A stretch of DNA of 64,000 nucleotides from Bidens hawaiensis (Eukaryota; Streptophyta; Magnoliopsida; Asterales; Asteraceae). The stretch covers positions 388,001 through 452,000 of the forward strand of contig JAIQDT010001652.1 in the NCBI GenBank assembly GCA_021521415.1, written 5' to 3'. The notes under the pieces were generated by a model. That model saw nothing but the letters and a program-made list of their open reading frames with translations. It searched no databases and was not told the origin of the DNA. The stretch's first letter is position 1. Every line of letters starts with the position of its first letter. Shown piece by piece: positions 22,636 to 35,656 of this stretch. Both the position numbers and the translations under genes were made by a program.

Positions 22636-23124
22636 CAAAGAATGTTTTCAAGCAAAAACATAAATTTGTACAGTAATGTCAACACCCCTTTAACATAAAT
22701 TTGTAACAGCAAAAACATAAATGGTCACAATTAATAATGTAACAAAAACACATGTAACAACTATTTTTTTTTGTTAAAAAAAACACTACAATTTGAAACA
22801 CAATTTTCTCACAAATGTAAGTCTGATTTTTATAATGTTATAATCGACAAGAAAAACCTAGCAATCATTTACAAGAAAACCTAACAACCACATATAACAC
22901 CTGTTTTTATTAAAAAAAATATTTATTGGCCAATAAACACTGTAACAATAAACTGAAATACATTTTAAAGTAGCCTTACCTAGAGGATGACCTCTCGAAT
23001 GTCCTTTGGTTTTTATAGTTTTTGCTCCTTCCGTCAGATTCCATGTATTTCCATACACGCATTTCTTCTCGTGTCAACACCCCTTTCACCCAATGACCAT
23101 TACTCTGCATTCTTTCTCGTTTTT

Positions 23125-24883
23125 TGTAACATCTCGGATTTTTAAAACCCATATTTGTTTAAGTTTAAACCGATTCGGGAACGTAATTCGGATCTTTTGA
23201 ACTATTTAAAACTTGTATTTATTGGTATTTAACCTGTTTTAACTTTTTTTATAATTTCATAACTTTCAATTATGCCAAATAGCCCTTAAAAACGTTTAAA
23301 ATCGTTTTAAAACGGCTAAAAATCGCATTTTCGGGAACTACAGGGACTAGTTTTGCCAATTCTTTCTGATTTTCGATTAAATTAACAAAACTTAAGCTCC
23401 AAGATATGTTAACTAGTTTTATAAAACATTCCAATTTCGTTTAATTGCTGTCCAAACCGAAATCTTTAATTTATTTTACCAGTTTTTCTCATTAATTAAT
23501 TATTCGGTTTCCTAAAATAGCTATTTTATAATAAACAAGGCTTAACCCTTAATATTTAAATAAGGCATATCATAAAACACTAAATTATTATTTCATTCCC
23601 CATTGTTGGTTTCTTTAAGAATTTAACAAATTCGTATTGCTTCGTTGACTTTCAAGCTTCAAGACCCTTTGACCTCGATTATCTCTTGTTTCATTCATTG
23701 TTCGGGTAAGTTGTCTTCTTTAATATTGTAGATTTTTATCTGTAGAACAAAATCCCCTCAATCAATTTTGCCGATTGAAGGAGTCTCGGTGGTCAATTGG
23801 ACTCAAACCCGTTTAAGGGCATAATAGTCAACAACTTTGACCAATCAATTTCTCATGCTTCTAGTCAGAACCAACATTCGGTCCAGAAGACTTTTATTCT
23901 CGTAACGAAATTTTAAGGCTACTGACCAAAACCCGACTTCCGACTCGCTGTTCGGATTGTGGTCAGTACCAGCTCGCTTAAACGTTTAATTTAACATAAC
24001 CGGAGTTCTAGACGTCCGTTTCGATTGATTCCAGCAGCATTAATTTTGTTTTTACTTATATTATAATATCTCAAAGTTTCAGGTTCTGATTGTTAATATC
24101 GTTTGACACGTAGTGGACGACTCGCTTATTCGTTAACTCATTTATTCGTATTTATATTCGCTTGCCTTTAATCTAAGGTGAGTTTTGTCATTCCCCTATT
24201 TTACTCAATTTTCACAACGTTTTGGGGACATATGCGTATATCATATTATACATATATAACAAAAATATTAAACGTGTAATTGTGTGTGATTAATCTAGTA
24301 TACTTGTTATGTGCTTACTTATTTATGTGCGCATTCGTGTTCGGAGAGGTCCTGCATATCCCCATGTATTGGGTTCTCTTTATTATTGACCAATGCCCAA
24401 TTCGCTTGGCAACGGTCTTATTATTATTATTTGTTCATGGTTGATTTACCGGCGTCCGATTCGCTTGGCAATGGTTTAATCGACAACTTATCTGCTCATG
24501 GTTTGATTTCATAACCGCATTTATTTCGTTTTGCTTGTTTCTTTTATCTATTATGTTAACATTATTTTATTGCAAAACTGGTGATAAACTTACTCAACAT
24601 GTGTTGTTGACAAACTCTGTTTTCTACGCATATGCAGGTTACTATTGAATTGAAGTTGAAGTATAGACATTTAGAAAGACCTTAGGGTTTTAATGAAGAC
24701 AAACATGAATTTAAATTGGTTATATATATTTATTTGAATTGTTTTGTTATATTTGGATATTGTGTGTGCATTTGAAATAAAATAATTAAATAGATATTTT
24801 CACATTTATATTATGATAGTATCTTCGAGTTGTGAGCAATCGGATCACGGCCCCGCATTTTCGCCTTAGGTTGGGGTGTGACA
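23125..24883 (+). repeat. 5' LTR of the non-coding element
   Basis: It starts TGTAACATCTCGG and ends GGTTGGGGTGTGACA. It matches 27641-29420 almost throughout. No gene lies inside; the frame at 24311-24514 has a shadow copy in the other LTR. Confidence 0.92.
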
Positions 24884-24886
24884 GAT

Positions 24887-24899
24887 TGGTATCAGAGCC
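24887..24899 (+). promoter_or_regulatory. Primer binding site for initiator Met-tRNA (non-coding element)
   Basis: TGGTATCAGAGCC follows the 5' LTR after a GAT spacer, the same arrangement as in the coding Ty3 elements of the window. Confidence 0.92.
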
Positions 24900-27619
24900 G
24901 AAAATTATAAGATAGTTCGTTAGAAATTGTCATAGTCATATGTTAGGACCCTGTGCGTGCTTATCTAAACTGCCTTATATGTTATTTAATTGTTTACAGC
25001 TTAATTAGATTAATTATTTTATTGTATTGTATCTTATTTATTTATTGCACACACACACGAATTCGAGGTTATACCTCACTTTCAAAATATTTTTAAATCC
25101 TCTTATTTTTAGTAGATTGCCTTTTATTTTGTGAAATTCCTTAAGAATTCCCGTGTATTGTTTTTGCTCCTTCACCTTGAAGCATAGGAGTATGACAAAT
25201 GTCATACAACCGTAACTTTAAGTGGTACCCGTAACCGACTAAACGGTTAAAGGTTGCACTCCAAAATTGTATTCTTAATTATTTTAAAATGCTTAGTTGG
25301 GTGAAAAATCCATGGGCACTCGAACTATCCATTTCTCAACCCGTTTTCAATTTGATTATTTTAGTTGGAACATATCGTCCGGGGTGATTCTCGAGATACA
25401 TCAACTGCTCATATTTGATTTGTTCATTCGATATTTAGTTGGGTCGGTTAAATGCCATGTAACGCTCATGATCCGACCAACTCCATTGATTTGATAATTC
25501 GTTAATTTGTTGGGTCCGTTAAATGCCATGTACACGCTCATGGGCTGACCAACTCAATTGTTTGTTACTTGTTATTTTAGCTGGGCCATTCAAATTGCCA
25601 TAGAATGCTCATGGGAGTCCAACTCATTGAATATGTTTCGTTATTTAAATTGGGTTCTTGAGCTATCATGGGAAGCCCATGGAAAGCCCATCCCAATAAC
25701 ATTTTACTTTTGAAATTTTTATAAACATTATTTATTTAATTAAATACTCAAAAATTATTCACAGTATTTTAAATCCCCACTCGTCCTCGAGTCATCAATG
25801 ACACAATTTTATTACACTTCTCTATTATCTCACATTGACTCATTTCCACAACTTGTCCATTACCTCGTAAAGTTTCATCTTTGGTTTTCATAGAACGTCT
25901 TCCCTAAGAATTTATCATTGTAATTAATGTCGTTCATCTGCTTTTCACGATCGCCGTTCGACTACTAAAATCGTCAAGGAGTTTGCTGCTGTATACCATT
26001 AACCAACCAACCACCAACCTCGACAAAACCAAAATGCCCCGAATAAGAAATCTTATACTAATTCATATCCGTTATAATATTACTTAAATTATCTTCTCTC
26101 GCTTATTTTCATATTCTCAAACTATAAATTATCAAGTGCATTTAAATTCTTACTCTTGACTTTAACTATAAATATTTTATTATTTGTTGTTTTTCCTCAA
26201 TCTGATATTACTTTTCACAACTTATCTTCCATCTTATAAGCCTTTCTTATTAAAAATTTAATTTTTGTAATTTTATTATTAAATGATATATTTTAACTCT
26301 CTACTTTGATTTTTGATACATCTTGAAAATTTTGAACGTTTTAATGATAAACTTCCTAGTTGTTAGAATAGTCATGGTGGTTCATGCATTTCTAGACTCG
26401 CGTTTATCTTATTTTATTATATTATTTCACATCTTATTTTTGGTATCACAAATAATTTAAATTTTTGTTATTTACTTGAAATTGCATTATAAACCATCAA
26501 TAATTCAATTTACTTATTTCCTAATATTTATAACGATTTTATGAAAAAAGAATAATCCACGAATTCCCAATTTAATCTAATTTAATATCTTCAATTACCC
26601 ACCTTATATTTTATCTAATTTTAAAGATTTAATTGGAATATGACTATCTCGGTAATTCGGGAATATTCGATTCCCAATGTAATCTATTAATGCTTTATTT
26701 GGATAAGTACATTTTCGTATTTTCATTAATATTATTATTTACTAATTATTATAATATTTTATTATAAAATCGAATTAATCACATCTCAAAATCACATCTT
26801 GAAAAACTATAAATTTATATTAACTTCTCTTTAATCTCATAAGTTCTCAAATTAACCAAACTCGACTCATCAAAATTTTCGTTAATTATGTTTAAACTTA
26901 TATTCTAGATTTAAAAAAAAAATATTCTTAATGATTTCGATCTTTAAAGATTCCACATGTTATTAACTATTTTAAGATTTGTTGTAAATTAAACTTTGGC
27001 GTATTTTATCTCCTGAATAAAGTTCCTTTTATCAAGGTAGACTTATTAGAATCTTGTAACTCTATCTCAATTCCTTATTCTCGATTATCACAATTCATAA
27101 TAACCTCTGTTTCAAGAAATTCGTTTCCTTTCAATCTCCAGAACTTTTCTTTTATAAGGAAAAGATGTTTTAGAACTTACACTATTTTATTAATCAAACT
27201 CGAATATTTATTATATTATGAATTTATACTTAAATTATCAAAACATTTGCTTTCTCTTAAAAATTTTGTTTTCAATGTTTTATAACCCACATGATGAAAC
27301 GGATTATGCGGACCATCCGACGATAAGAATAATTATGGTCGCGAACATAATTATCCAAGTCCTCGCATGGAAATCATAATACATACAATTGTGTGTCATA
27401 ATCTAAAACAGAAAGTAGTTTGAGTAATGGTGCAAATGTTGAGATGATAAGGACATGGTGGATACGCTGCTGGTACATCCTATATATAAGTGCCCTTATC
27501 GAATTGTCATTTGAAACATTGCTTCGATTATTAGAAGTTCCATGTTATGAAATTTTCCTTAAAAGTTTAAAATATTTTCAAAACGATTACGTTCTAGTTT
27601 TAGGGAATTTCGGGACGAA

Positions 27620-27640
27620 ATTCCCTAAAGTAGGGGAGAC
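27620..27640 (+). promoter_or_regulatory. Polypurine tract before the 3' LTR
   Basis: AAAGTAGGGGAGAC lies directly before the TGTAACA LTR start. Just upstream is the palindromic block GAATTTCGGGACGAAATTC, commonly seen before the polypurine tract of plant Ty3 elements. Confidence 0.85.
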
Positions 27641-29420
27641 TGTAACATCTCAGATTTTTCAAACCCGTATTTGTTTAAGTTTAAACCGATTCGGGAACGT
27701 AATTCGGATCTTTCGAACTATTTAAAACTTGTATTTATTGGTATTTAACCTGGTTTAACTTATTTTATAATTTCATTAATTATGCCAAATAGCCCTTAGA
27801 AACCTTTTAAAATCGCTTAAAACGGCTAAAAATCGCTTTTTCGGGAACTACAAGGACTAGTTTTGCCAATTCTTTCTGATTTTCGATTAAATTAATGAAA
27901 CTTAAGCTCCAAGATATGTTAACTAGTTTTATAAAACATTCCAATTTCGTTTAATTGCTGTCCAAACCGAAATCTTTAATTTATTATACCAGTTTTTCTC
28001 ATTAATTAATTATTCGGTTTCCTAAAATAGCTATTTCATAATAAACAAGGCTTAACCCTTAATATTTAAATAAGGCATATCATAAAACACTAAATTATTA
28101 CTTAAATACAGCCCTCATAGCTACAATCCACGAAATTTCATTCCCCATTGTTGGTTTCTTCAAAAATTTATCAAATTCGTATTGCTTCGTTGACTTTCAA
28201 GCTTCAAGACCTTTGACCTCGATTATCTCTTGTTTCATTCATTGTTCGGGTAAGTTGTCTTCTTCAATATTGTAGATTTTTATCTGTAGAACAAAATCCC
28301 TTAATAAATTTTTCCTATTGAGGGAGTCTCGGTGGTCAATTGGACTCAAACCCGTTTAAGGGCATAATAGTCAACAACTTTGACTAATCAATTTCTCATG
28401 CTTCTGGTCAGAACCTGCGTTCGGTCCAGAATACTTTTATTCTCGTAATGAAATTTTAAAGCTACTGACCAAAACCCGACTTCCGAATCGCTGTTCGGAT
28501 TGTGATCAGTACCAGCTCGCTTAAACGTTTAATTTAACATAACCGGAATTCTAGACGTCCGTTTGGATCGATTCCAGTGGCATTAAGTTCGCTTTTACTT
28601 ATATTATCATATCTCAAAGTTTCAGGTTCTGATTGTTTGTATCGTTTGACACGTAGTGGACGACTCGCTTATTCGTTAACTCGTTTATTCGTATTTATAT
28701 TCGCTTGCCTTTAATATAAGGTGAGTTTTGTCATTCCCCTGTTTTACTCAATTTTCACAACGTTTTGGGGACATATGCGTATATCATATTAGACATATAA
28801 AAAAAATAGCAAACTTGTAATTGCGTGTGATTAATCAAATATACTTGTTATGTGCTTACTTGTTTATGTGCGCATTCGTGTTCGGATATGTCCTGCATAT
28901 CCCCATGTATTGGGTTCTCATTATTATTGACGAACGCCCGATTCTCTTGGCAACGGTCTTATTATTATTTGCTCATGGTTGATTTACCGGCGTCCGATTC
29001 ACTTGGCAATGGTTTAATCGACAACTTCTTTGCTCATGGTTTGATTTCATTACCGCATTTATTACGTTTTGCTTATGTCTTTTATTTATTATGTTAACAT
29101 TATTTATTGCAAAACTGGTGATAAATTCACTCAACATGTGTTGTTGACAAACTCTGTTTTCTACGCATATGCAGGTTACTATTGAATTGAAGTTGAAGTA
29201 TGAACATTTAAAAAGACCTTAAGGTTTTAATGAAGACAAACATGAATTTAAATTTGTTATATATATTTATTTGAATTGTTTTGTTATATTTGGATATTGT
29301 GTGTGCATTTGAAATAAAATAATTAAATAGATATTTTCACATTTATATTATGATAGTATCTTCGAGTTGTGAGCAATCGGATCACGGCCCCGCATTTTCG
29401 CCTTAGGTTGGGGTGTGACT
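27641..29420 (+). repeat. 3' LTR of the non-coding element
   Basis: It starts TGTAACATCTCAG and ends GGTTGGGGTGTGAC plus T, where the other LTR has A. Counting that base, TTTTT follows as the target duplication. Confidence 0.9.
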
Positions 29421-29760
29421 TTTTTCATGTCTTTTAATGTTTCGTTATCAAAATAGCTAGTGTCTGAACGAGCTGCTCCACTCTTTTCCTCTTCATCTAT
29501 CTGCGTCAAACCAAGGCTAAACGATGGCATGTCATCTGCCCTTAAGCCCCCTGTCTAACACCGTCACAATCATTATTTTCATCCCAAGTCGCCACACGGC
29601 CTGTCAACTGTGGTAATCCAAGACTAAAACTAGGACATTCGTAAGCCATCAACTCACTTCCTCTTACAACCCCTTCAACGTCTATCTTTTTCTAAAATAA
29701 AAGGCAGGATTGTTAAATTCGGTTAACGTTTTTCATTTCACACAAAAACTAAATATTACA

Positions 29761-30165
29761 CAATACCTTTGCAGGGAACCTCTTTCATTACATCAGCATG
29801 TTCAACCGTTTTATCAACACCTTTCTCTTCCACCTCTTCTACCACATCTGTTTCTTTTTAACATAAAAGCCAATAATGTTAGACTTTTTAACCTGTTCAA
29901 ATAAAAAATAAAAAAAATAATGTACTATACCTTTGCATTTTTCTATAAGCGGAACCTCATTGATTACGTCACATTTTTTAACTTTGTTATCAACACTAAT
30001 ATCTTCAACCTTTTCTGGAACAATTGTTATTTTTTAAAGGAAAAATTTTTTACACTATTTTTAAAAAAATGTCTCAGTCTGTACCTTGGCCTCCGCCATC
30101 GTGTTATCCTCTTTGTTTACACTAGAGTTTCCATTCTTTTTTCCTACATCCAGCGAGTTGTTAAC
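29761..30165 (-). repeat. Duplicated exons in the Ulp1-like gene linker
   Basis: Minus-strand blocks 30021-29934 and 29849-29761 encode related peptides (VEDISVDNKVKKCDVINEVP against VEEKGVDKTVEHADVMKEVP). The block 30165-30070 (VDSPLGVTNVNNSLDVGKKN) has relatives at 30700-30590 (DSPLGVTSVHNLLDVEKEN) and 32590-32500 (VDSPLRVANVIEEEN). Tandem exon duplication explains this; all are acidic, low-order linkers. Confidence 0.7.
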
Positions 30166-30289
30166 ATTTGTGACACCCAACGGACTATCCACCCTTGCCT
30201 CAACCCAACTTCCTGTTATCATTAACAACAGTATCACATACACCAGACTTGTTACATTTTTTTATCCTATTTTCACTTAAAAAAATTAA

Positions 30290-33200
30290 AAATCATATAC
30301 ATCAATAATAAAATGTTGTTTATATAAATATGTTTACATAAATAATAAAATATTGTTTACATCAATAAATTTATGTCTCTTTTAAGTTACATAAACATAT
30401 TAGCAAATTACATATTAGATCATATGTTTACATAAATAATTAAATTATATGTTTACATAAATAATACTGTTTATATTGTTTACATAAATAACATTTATCT
30501 TATTTACATAAATAATGTGTTTATGTAAATAATATGTTTACATAAATAACATTTACATTATTTACATAAATAATACTTTTGATATTGTACATTGGCCTCC
30601 CTCATCATGTTTTCCTCTTCAATCACATTAGAGTTTCCATTCTCCTTTTCTACATCCAGCAAGTTGTGAACACTTGTGACACCCAATGGACTATCCCCCT
30701 TGCCTCACCCCCACTTCCTGCTGTCATTAGAAATAGTAACACACACCAGACTTGTTATATTTTTTTTATCCTATTTTCACTTAAAAAAAATAAAATCATG
30801 TACCATACCTTCGCATTTTATGTTTAGCTAATATGTTTACATAAATAACAAAATGTTGTTTACATCAATAAATTTATGTTTCTTTTAAGTTACATAAACA
30901 TATTAGCAAATTACATATTAGATTATATGTTTACATAAATAATTGAATTCTATGTTTACATAAATAATACTGTTTATATTGTTTACATAAATAACATGAA
31001 CTGTTTATATGGTCACGTAAATAAAATTATATGTTTATATTGTTTACATAAATAACATTTATGTTTATGGGTTGAGTTATTGTACAAAGGCCAACAAAAA
31101 TGAGAAGTGTGAAAAGCCATAGTTGGTTGACATGTGTCAAGTGGGGACTAAAGGTAAAAGGGTAAAAAAAATAATACTATATATTCTCTCTCCACATGCA
31201 AGTCACATGTCAATTCTCCCATCATTTTCAAACGTCTATAACTTTTTCATGCAACATTATTTTTTTAAAAAAATTTCACCATAATAACAAGCGTTTTTTA
31301 TCTTTAATATGAATATCACTTTATTATATAAAAATTAAAAAAAAATTACGTCATTGTGTCATTTTGTTTTTTCACCATTGTGTCTTTTCGTCGTTGTGTC
31401 TTTCTGTTTGTACGTCATTATGTCATGGTGTCTTTTCGTCATTGTGTCGTTCTGTTTGTTATTGTTTTTTCATTGTGTTTTTTTTAAATGCTAATAATAT
31501 GGTTGTGTAATAATAATACGTAAATATAATGATAAAATAACAACAAATTATCTAATACATGAAACACAATGATGAATACATATTACACAATTACATGAAA
31601 TGTAATACACAATGATGAATACATATAACACAATGACCAGAAACGTAAAACACAATGGTGAATACATATAACACAATGACCTGAAACGTAAAACACAATG
31701 ACTAAAAAACACAATGATAGGTAAGACAACTGATGAACACAAAGACACAATGACAAACAAAAAGACACAATGACGTAATATTTGTTTTAATTGCTATCTT
31801 TAACATGAGTATCAATTGATAACACAATGACCAAAATCTATAACACAATCCATAGAAAAACCCAATTAAAAATCAAAATGAACAATCAATAACACAATAT
31901 AAAAAACCCACTATTTTTTTTTATTTTTATATAACAATATGGTACTCATATTAAAGATAAAAAAACACTTGTTATTATGGTGAAATTTAAAAAAAAAAAT
32001 AATGTTGCATAAAAAAGTTATGAACATTTTAAAATGGTGGGGGAATTGACATGTGCATTGCATGTGGAACGAGAAAGTCAACAAAAGTGGGTTATTACCT
32101 TTATTCCCTTTTCATCAATTTATTTTCTTAAATTAATTTTCACCATTCAAATCTAAGATCAATAGATTAGATTCCTTCCCACCATTCTCATTTTTATTGT
32201 TCTTTGCATTTTAACTTTACCCTATGTTTATATATGTTTATATTATTTACATATTAGATGTTAACATGTTTATATGTTTTCACATATTAAATAATAATGT
32301 TATCATAAATAAAATTTATGTTAACATAAATAAAATGTATGGTCACATAAATGAAATTATATGTTTATATTATTTTACATAAACAAAATTTATGTTTATA
32401 TATGTTTATATTGTTTACATATTAGATGTTAACATGTTCAGCACTGTTACCTTTTTTTTATAGTCTTATTATATACACAAAAAAATGATGTCTCAGAGAC
32501 GTACCTTTGGTCGTCCCAACGGTGTTTTCCTCTTCGATTACATTTGCCACACGCAACGGACTATCAACCTTTCCCTCCATCCCATCTTCTGTTATCGTAA
32601 AACAACATAAGTGTTATGTTTTTATTGTAACATAAAAACAACTTACAAACCGGCTCTTACAAACCTACTTACCTTTATTTTGATACGCTGTTTTACCATA
32701 ATGAATACTATAATTTATATTAAACTAGTGATAGTTAATAATAATTACCTATTTTATCTTTGTCCGTATAGTTTGCCTCTACATTATATTTCTCAGCTAC
32801 GTCATTCTCCAAACTATTCATCACATTTTTTATGATTTCATCTGCCTGTGTTTGATCCCTGCCCTTTTGTCTCTGCCATTTTGGTTTTTTATCCAACATT
32901 TTATCAAACAGGCTCATTAAATCCAATAACTTTTCATTATCTGGCCTCTTTCTACGTAGCCTTCTTAACTTTTCTCCACACTTCTCTTTTCATTGACCAA
33001 AATTGTAGTTCCTTTTCAACTTCTTCCAATTTAGCTTGTTACAATTCAATTAAGAAGGTTTACAAAACAAAGGTTTACACACACGACTTTATATATATAA
33101 ATTTTATTAAATTGTATGTTTACATAAATAAAATTATGTTTCTTTTAAGTTACATAAACATATTAGCAAACTACATATTAGCTAATTACATAAATAAAGT

Positions 33201-33560
33201 TACATAAACATATTAGCAAATTACATATTAGCTTATTACATAAATAAAATTATGTAACATGTTTAAATAAAATTTTAAGTTACGCAAAAATAAAATTATA
33301 TGTCTACATAAATAAAATTATGTAATAGGTTTATATGTTTATTACATAAACAAGAAAATTATAAGGTCACGTAAATAAAATTTGTTACTTTAAGTTACAT
33401 GAACATATTAACAAATTATATATTAAAGTATAAGTTTACATAACCAATAAAATTGCATGCTTATATAAATAAAATTTGTTAACATTACTGTATACTACCA
33501 ATTTAAAACATTACATGTTCACATAAATAAATTTTGTTAGAATTAGATTTTATTAACAAA
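30290..33560. repeat. TTTACATAAATAA-type interspersed simple repeats in introns
   Basis: The word TTTACATAAATAA and variants recur dozens of times at 30290-31060, 32220-32430 and 33110-33530 in the introns of the Ulp1-like gene. They account for several short frames and for the AT composition. One exon lies between them (32926-32735, LFDKMLDKKPKWQRQKG). Confidence 0.8.
31069..32222. mobile_element. Mutator-like MITE with long TIRs and a 9-bp target duplication
   Basis: The ends GGGTTGAGTTATTGTACAAA and, inverted, GGGTAAAGTTAAAATGCAAA begin inverted repeats that extend inward with interruptions to about 31350 and 31905. The best block is ATTTCACCATAATAACAAG followed by TTTTTATCTTTAATATGA. TATGTTTAT stands outside both ends (31060-31068 and 32223-32231). 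The interior consists of ACACAATGA-type repeats whose shadow frames are not genes. TIR type and duplication length fit a non-autonomous MULE. Confidence 0.85.
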
Positions 33561-34544
33561 TTAATACAATTTTTTACACAAAAAATATTATATTAGCTTG
33601 TTTAACTAATATAAAAACATTATTACCTCAAATTCCTCATTATCCATTTCCTTTTCATCGCCTCCATATTTTCTTGTTAATGGTTTCAAATTCCCCCTGC
33701 CAAGCCCCCCATTGCGAATTTCTTCATTCTCTCTTTCTTTCAATTTTTCCTTAGTCCAGAAACTAATCGGGCTCAACTTTTCATTAACCTGTACGCGTTT
33801 ACATTCGGTGCGGTCCGCGTACAACATCTGTCAAAAGTAAACATGGCAGATATAATGACTAACCAATTTTTTATGTTACACGGTAAATTTTTTTTTTTGT
33901 TAGACGACATAATTAATAACTAGTTTAAATTGACAAACATACCACCAGAATTGTCAACGGCCCGCAAAATGGTTGCTTAGGATTATCATAACTCCATCCA
34001 TTTTTGCATTTCTTCAACAATTGAATTATATAGTCACACCAATCAATTTTTCGAACTCTGTTTCTCTTGTAAAGTATTGTAAAACAGTATCGCGAAAGCG
34101 GCCATGACTGGTGCACTGACCATTATTGATTGGAATAGCATCAAGAAGTCCAATCTAAAGTTGAAACAATCCACATCTTTAGCATTTTCAATCTTCCAAA
34201 CTAGTTCCGTTGGCGAAATGAATCTGTTCGGGTACCTCTTTCTCCATTTTTTATCCTATCATTAAGTTCCACATATCCAATGATTCCAACTTCACACCAC
34301 CAGAAGGGATACCAAACATATGATTAATTGATGCCACGTCAACCTTTATCTTCCCCCTTGGGATATCAATCACCATCTTTACCGGATCAAACTTTTCAAC
34401 AACATAACACCCCATCGACAAAGAAGTACCATCAACTCTAAACCATAGTAGTCCACCAAACCCCGTATCCCTTACAGCTTTTATTTTTTATTTTCCCTCA
34501 ATTTCTATACACATCTTGCAAGCTGAAGCGGGCACGACCTTGTG

Positions 34545-35369
34545 TATAGCGGCACCCCTTTATCTGCCTTTCGAACCCTTTTTGACTTGTTTGACACTGT
34601 CTCTTGTTCGCTCTTCCTTTTCGTAAAAGCTTCAACACTCTTTACCTGCTTTTACATTAACAAAATGTTGTTACAAAAATTTTTTTCAAATACACATTAT
34701 GAGAACTGTGAACAAATAACATTTTTGAAAGTATATTTTTTACTTCCACATACCTTTGGAAATCAACGACCATTCAATATTTGACTTCATTGAAAATGTC
34801 TCTTCTTCAGTCCTCCTTTTTCTCGAAGGCTCAACACTATTAACTGTTTACATTAATAAACGGCTGTTAAAAAAAATTCTTTTTCAAATACATTACATTA
34901 ATAACAATTACCGAACAGTTACTGGTACATATAACTATTACTTCAGTCCTCATTTTGTTTTTAGAATGCATACCTTTCCGTTTTTTAGTGGACGACTCAA
35001 CGCGAATGATGCCTTTTTGATTGCTCTCGCATCCTGTCATTTAACTATTACTTAGTATTCATTTCACACCAACTAGAATGAACAAAAATCATCTAAGTTG
35101 ATTACGCTCAACATACGTTTTGAAATCAATGGGCTTTCAATCGTTGACTTCTGTGACACCGTCTCTTCCTCGCTCTTCCTTTTCCTGGAAGTTTCAACGT
35201 TGTCACCTGTTTTACAATAACAAGCGCGTGTTACAAACATTTTGCCTTTTAAAATACATTACATTAATAAGTGGTAAACAGACTAACATTTTACACCTAT
35301 GAATACCTTTCATTTTTTTACTGGATGAATCGACGCGAATGATGACCTTCTGACCCATCGCGCACCCTG
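34545..35369 (-). repeat. Tandem exon duplication at the N-terminal end of the Ulp1-like gene
   Basis: Two exon types alternate. Type A: 35369-35306 (CAMGQKVIIRVDSSSKKMK) and 35036-34972 (CESNQKGIIRVESSTKKRK). Type B: 35205-35108 (SRKRKSEEETVSQKSTIES), 34848-34755 (SRKRRTEEETFSMKSNIEW) and 34650-34545 (TKRKSEQETVSNKSKR). Exon edges keep AG/GT junctions and phase, so the copies could be spliced together. Intron text is also duplicated, showing that the unit was genomic DNA. The peptides are highly basic and look like nuclear localisation or DNA-contact linkers. Confidence 0.8.
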
Positions 35370-35656
35370 CCATGTACGTAATAGTAAGTATTCAATCACA
35401 CCGAGTAGGATCAAACAAAAACATCAAAGTTGAATAAACAAAACATACCTTTTGACACCTAGGGGCTTTTGATATTATCAATATCAATCGGATCATCCAA
35501 TGTGTTTTGAAATGAGGCCAACGACAATCGCGCTATTCTGGCGCTTTTCCTTCCTACAGTAAACAACAATCAAACAAATAAATAGCTTTTTACCCCCAAT
35601 TACAAAACAAAAAAAATCTTTTTTGTAAACTTAAAACAGTACATACCACTTCGCAT

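Larger units (their letters stand above)
23125..29420 (+). mobile_element. Complete non-coding LTR retrotransposon (LARD-like), 6296 bp
   Basis: Two LTRs (23125-24883 and 27641-29420), an initiator-Met primer site, a polypurine tract and a TTTTT duplication (23120-23124 and 29421-29425) define a full element. The 2.76-kb interior has no frame longer than about 100 codons and no gag or pol motif, so it depends on proteins of another element. The interior keeps ordered blocks also found inverted at 47.4-49.4 kb, so it is a real family and not random decay. The LTRs differ at scattered sites and by an indel near 28110, so insertion is not very recent. It sits inside an exon region of the Ulp1-like gene. 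Confidence 0.92.
20974..35656 (-). pseudogene. Ulp1-like cysteine protease (C48) gene of transposon type, degenerate, split by insertions
   Basis: The start is ATG at 35656-35654 (exon MRSG, 35656-35647; exon 2 at 35553-35449 reads GRKSARIARLSLASFQ), with GT-AG junctions that keep the frame. Next come duplicated basic exons (34545-35369). An N-terminal domain typical of plant Ulp1 transposon genes lies at about 34520-33610 (AVRDTGFGGLLWFRVDG, CDYIIQLLKKCKNGW, EKLKERENEEIRNGGLGRG). Linker exons (32926-29430; PSFSLGLTQ motifs) follow. The protease domain is at 21975-20974 (VVDRLVIEAWIDVLNFE; ALFTLFEHEMYYVVVFDLK; IPISWATRRNLVDSAVFAMR). Such enzymes cleave SUMO-like proteins; plant transposons often carry them. 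Here the His and Cys positions appear lost and frameshifts and stops are frequent, so the product is inactive. An LTR element (23125-29420) and a MITE (31069-32222) interrupt it. Confidence 0.8.

Noticed and set aside
24887..24899. tRNA-like sequence TGGTATCAGAGCC (also at 2021, 4709 and 50970)
   Set aside because: These are primer sites complementary to a tRNA 3' end, not tRNA genes; no cloverleaf surrounds them.
31548..31768. Two open frames on minus strand
   Set aside because: They arise from ACACAATGA-type repeats inside a MITE and overlap in different frames with the same repeating text.
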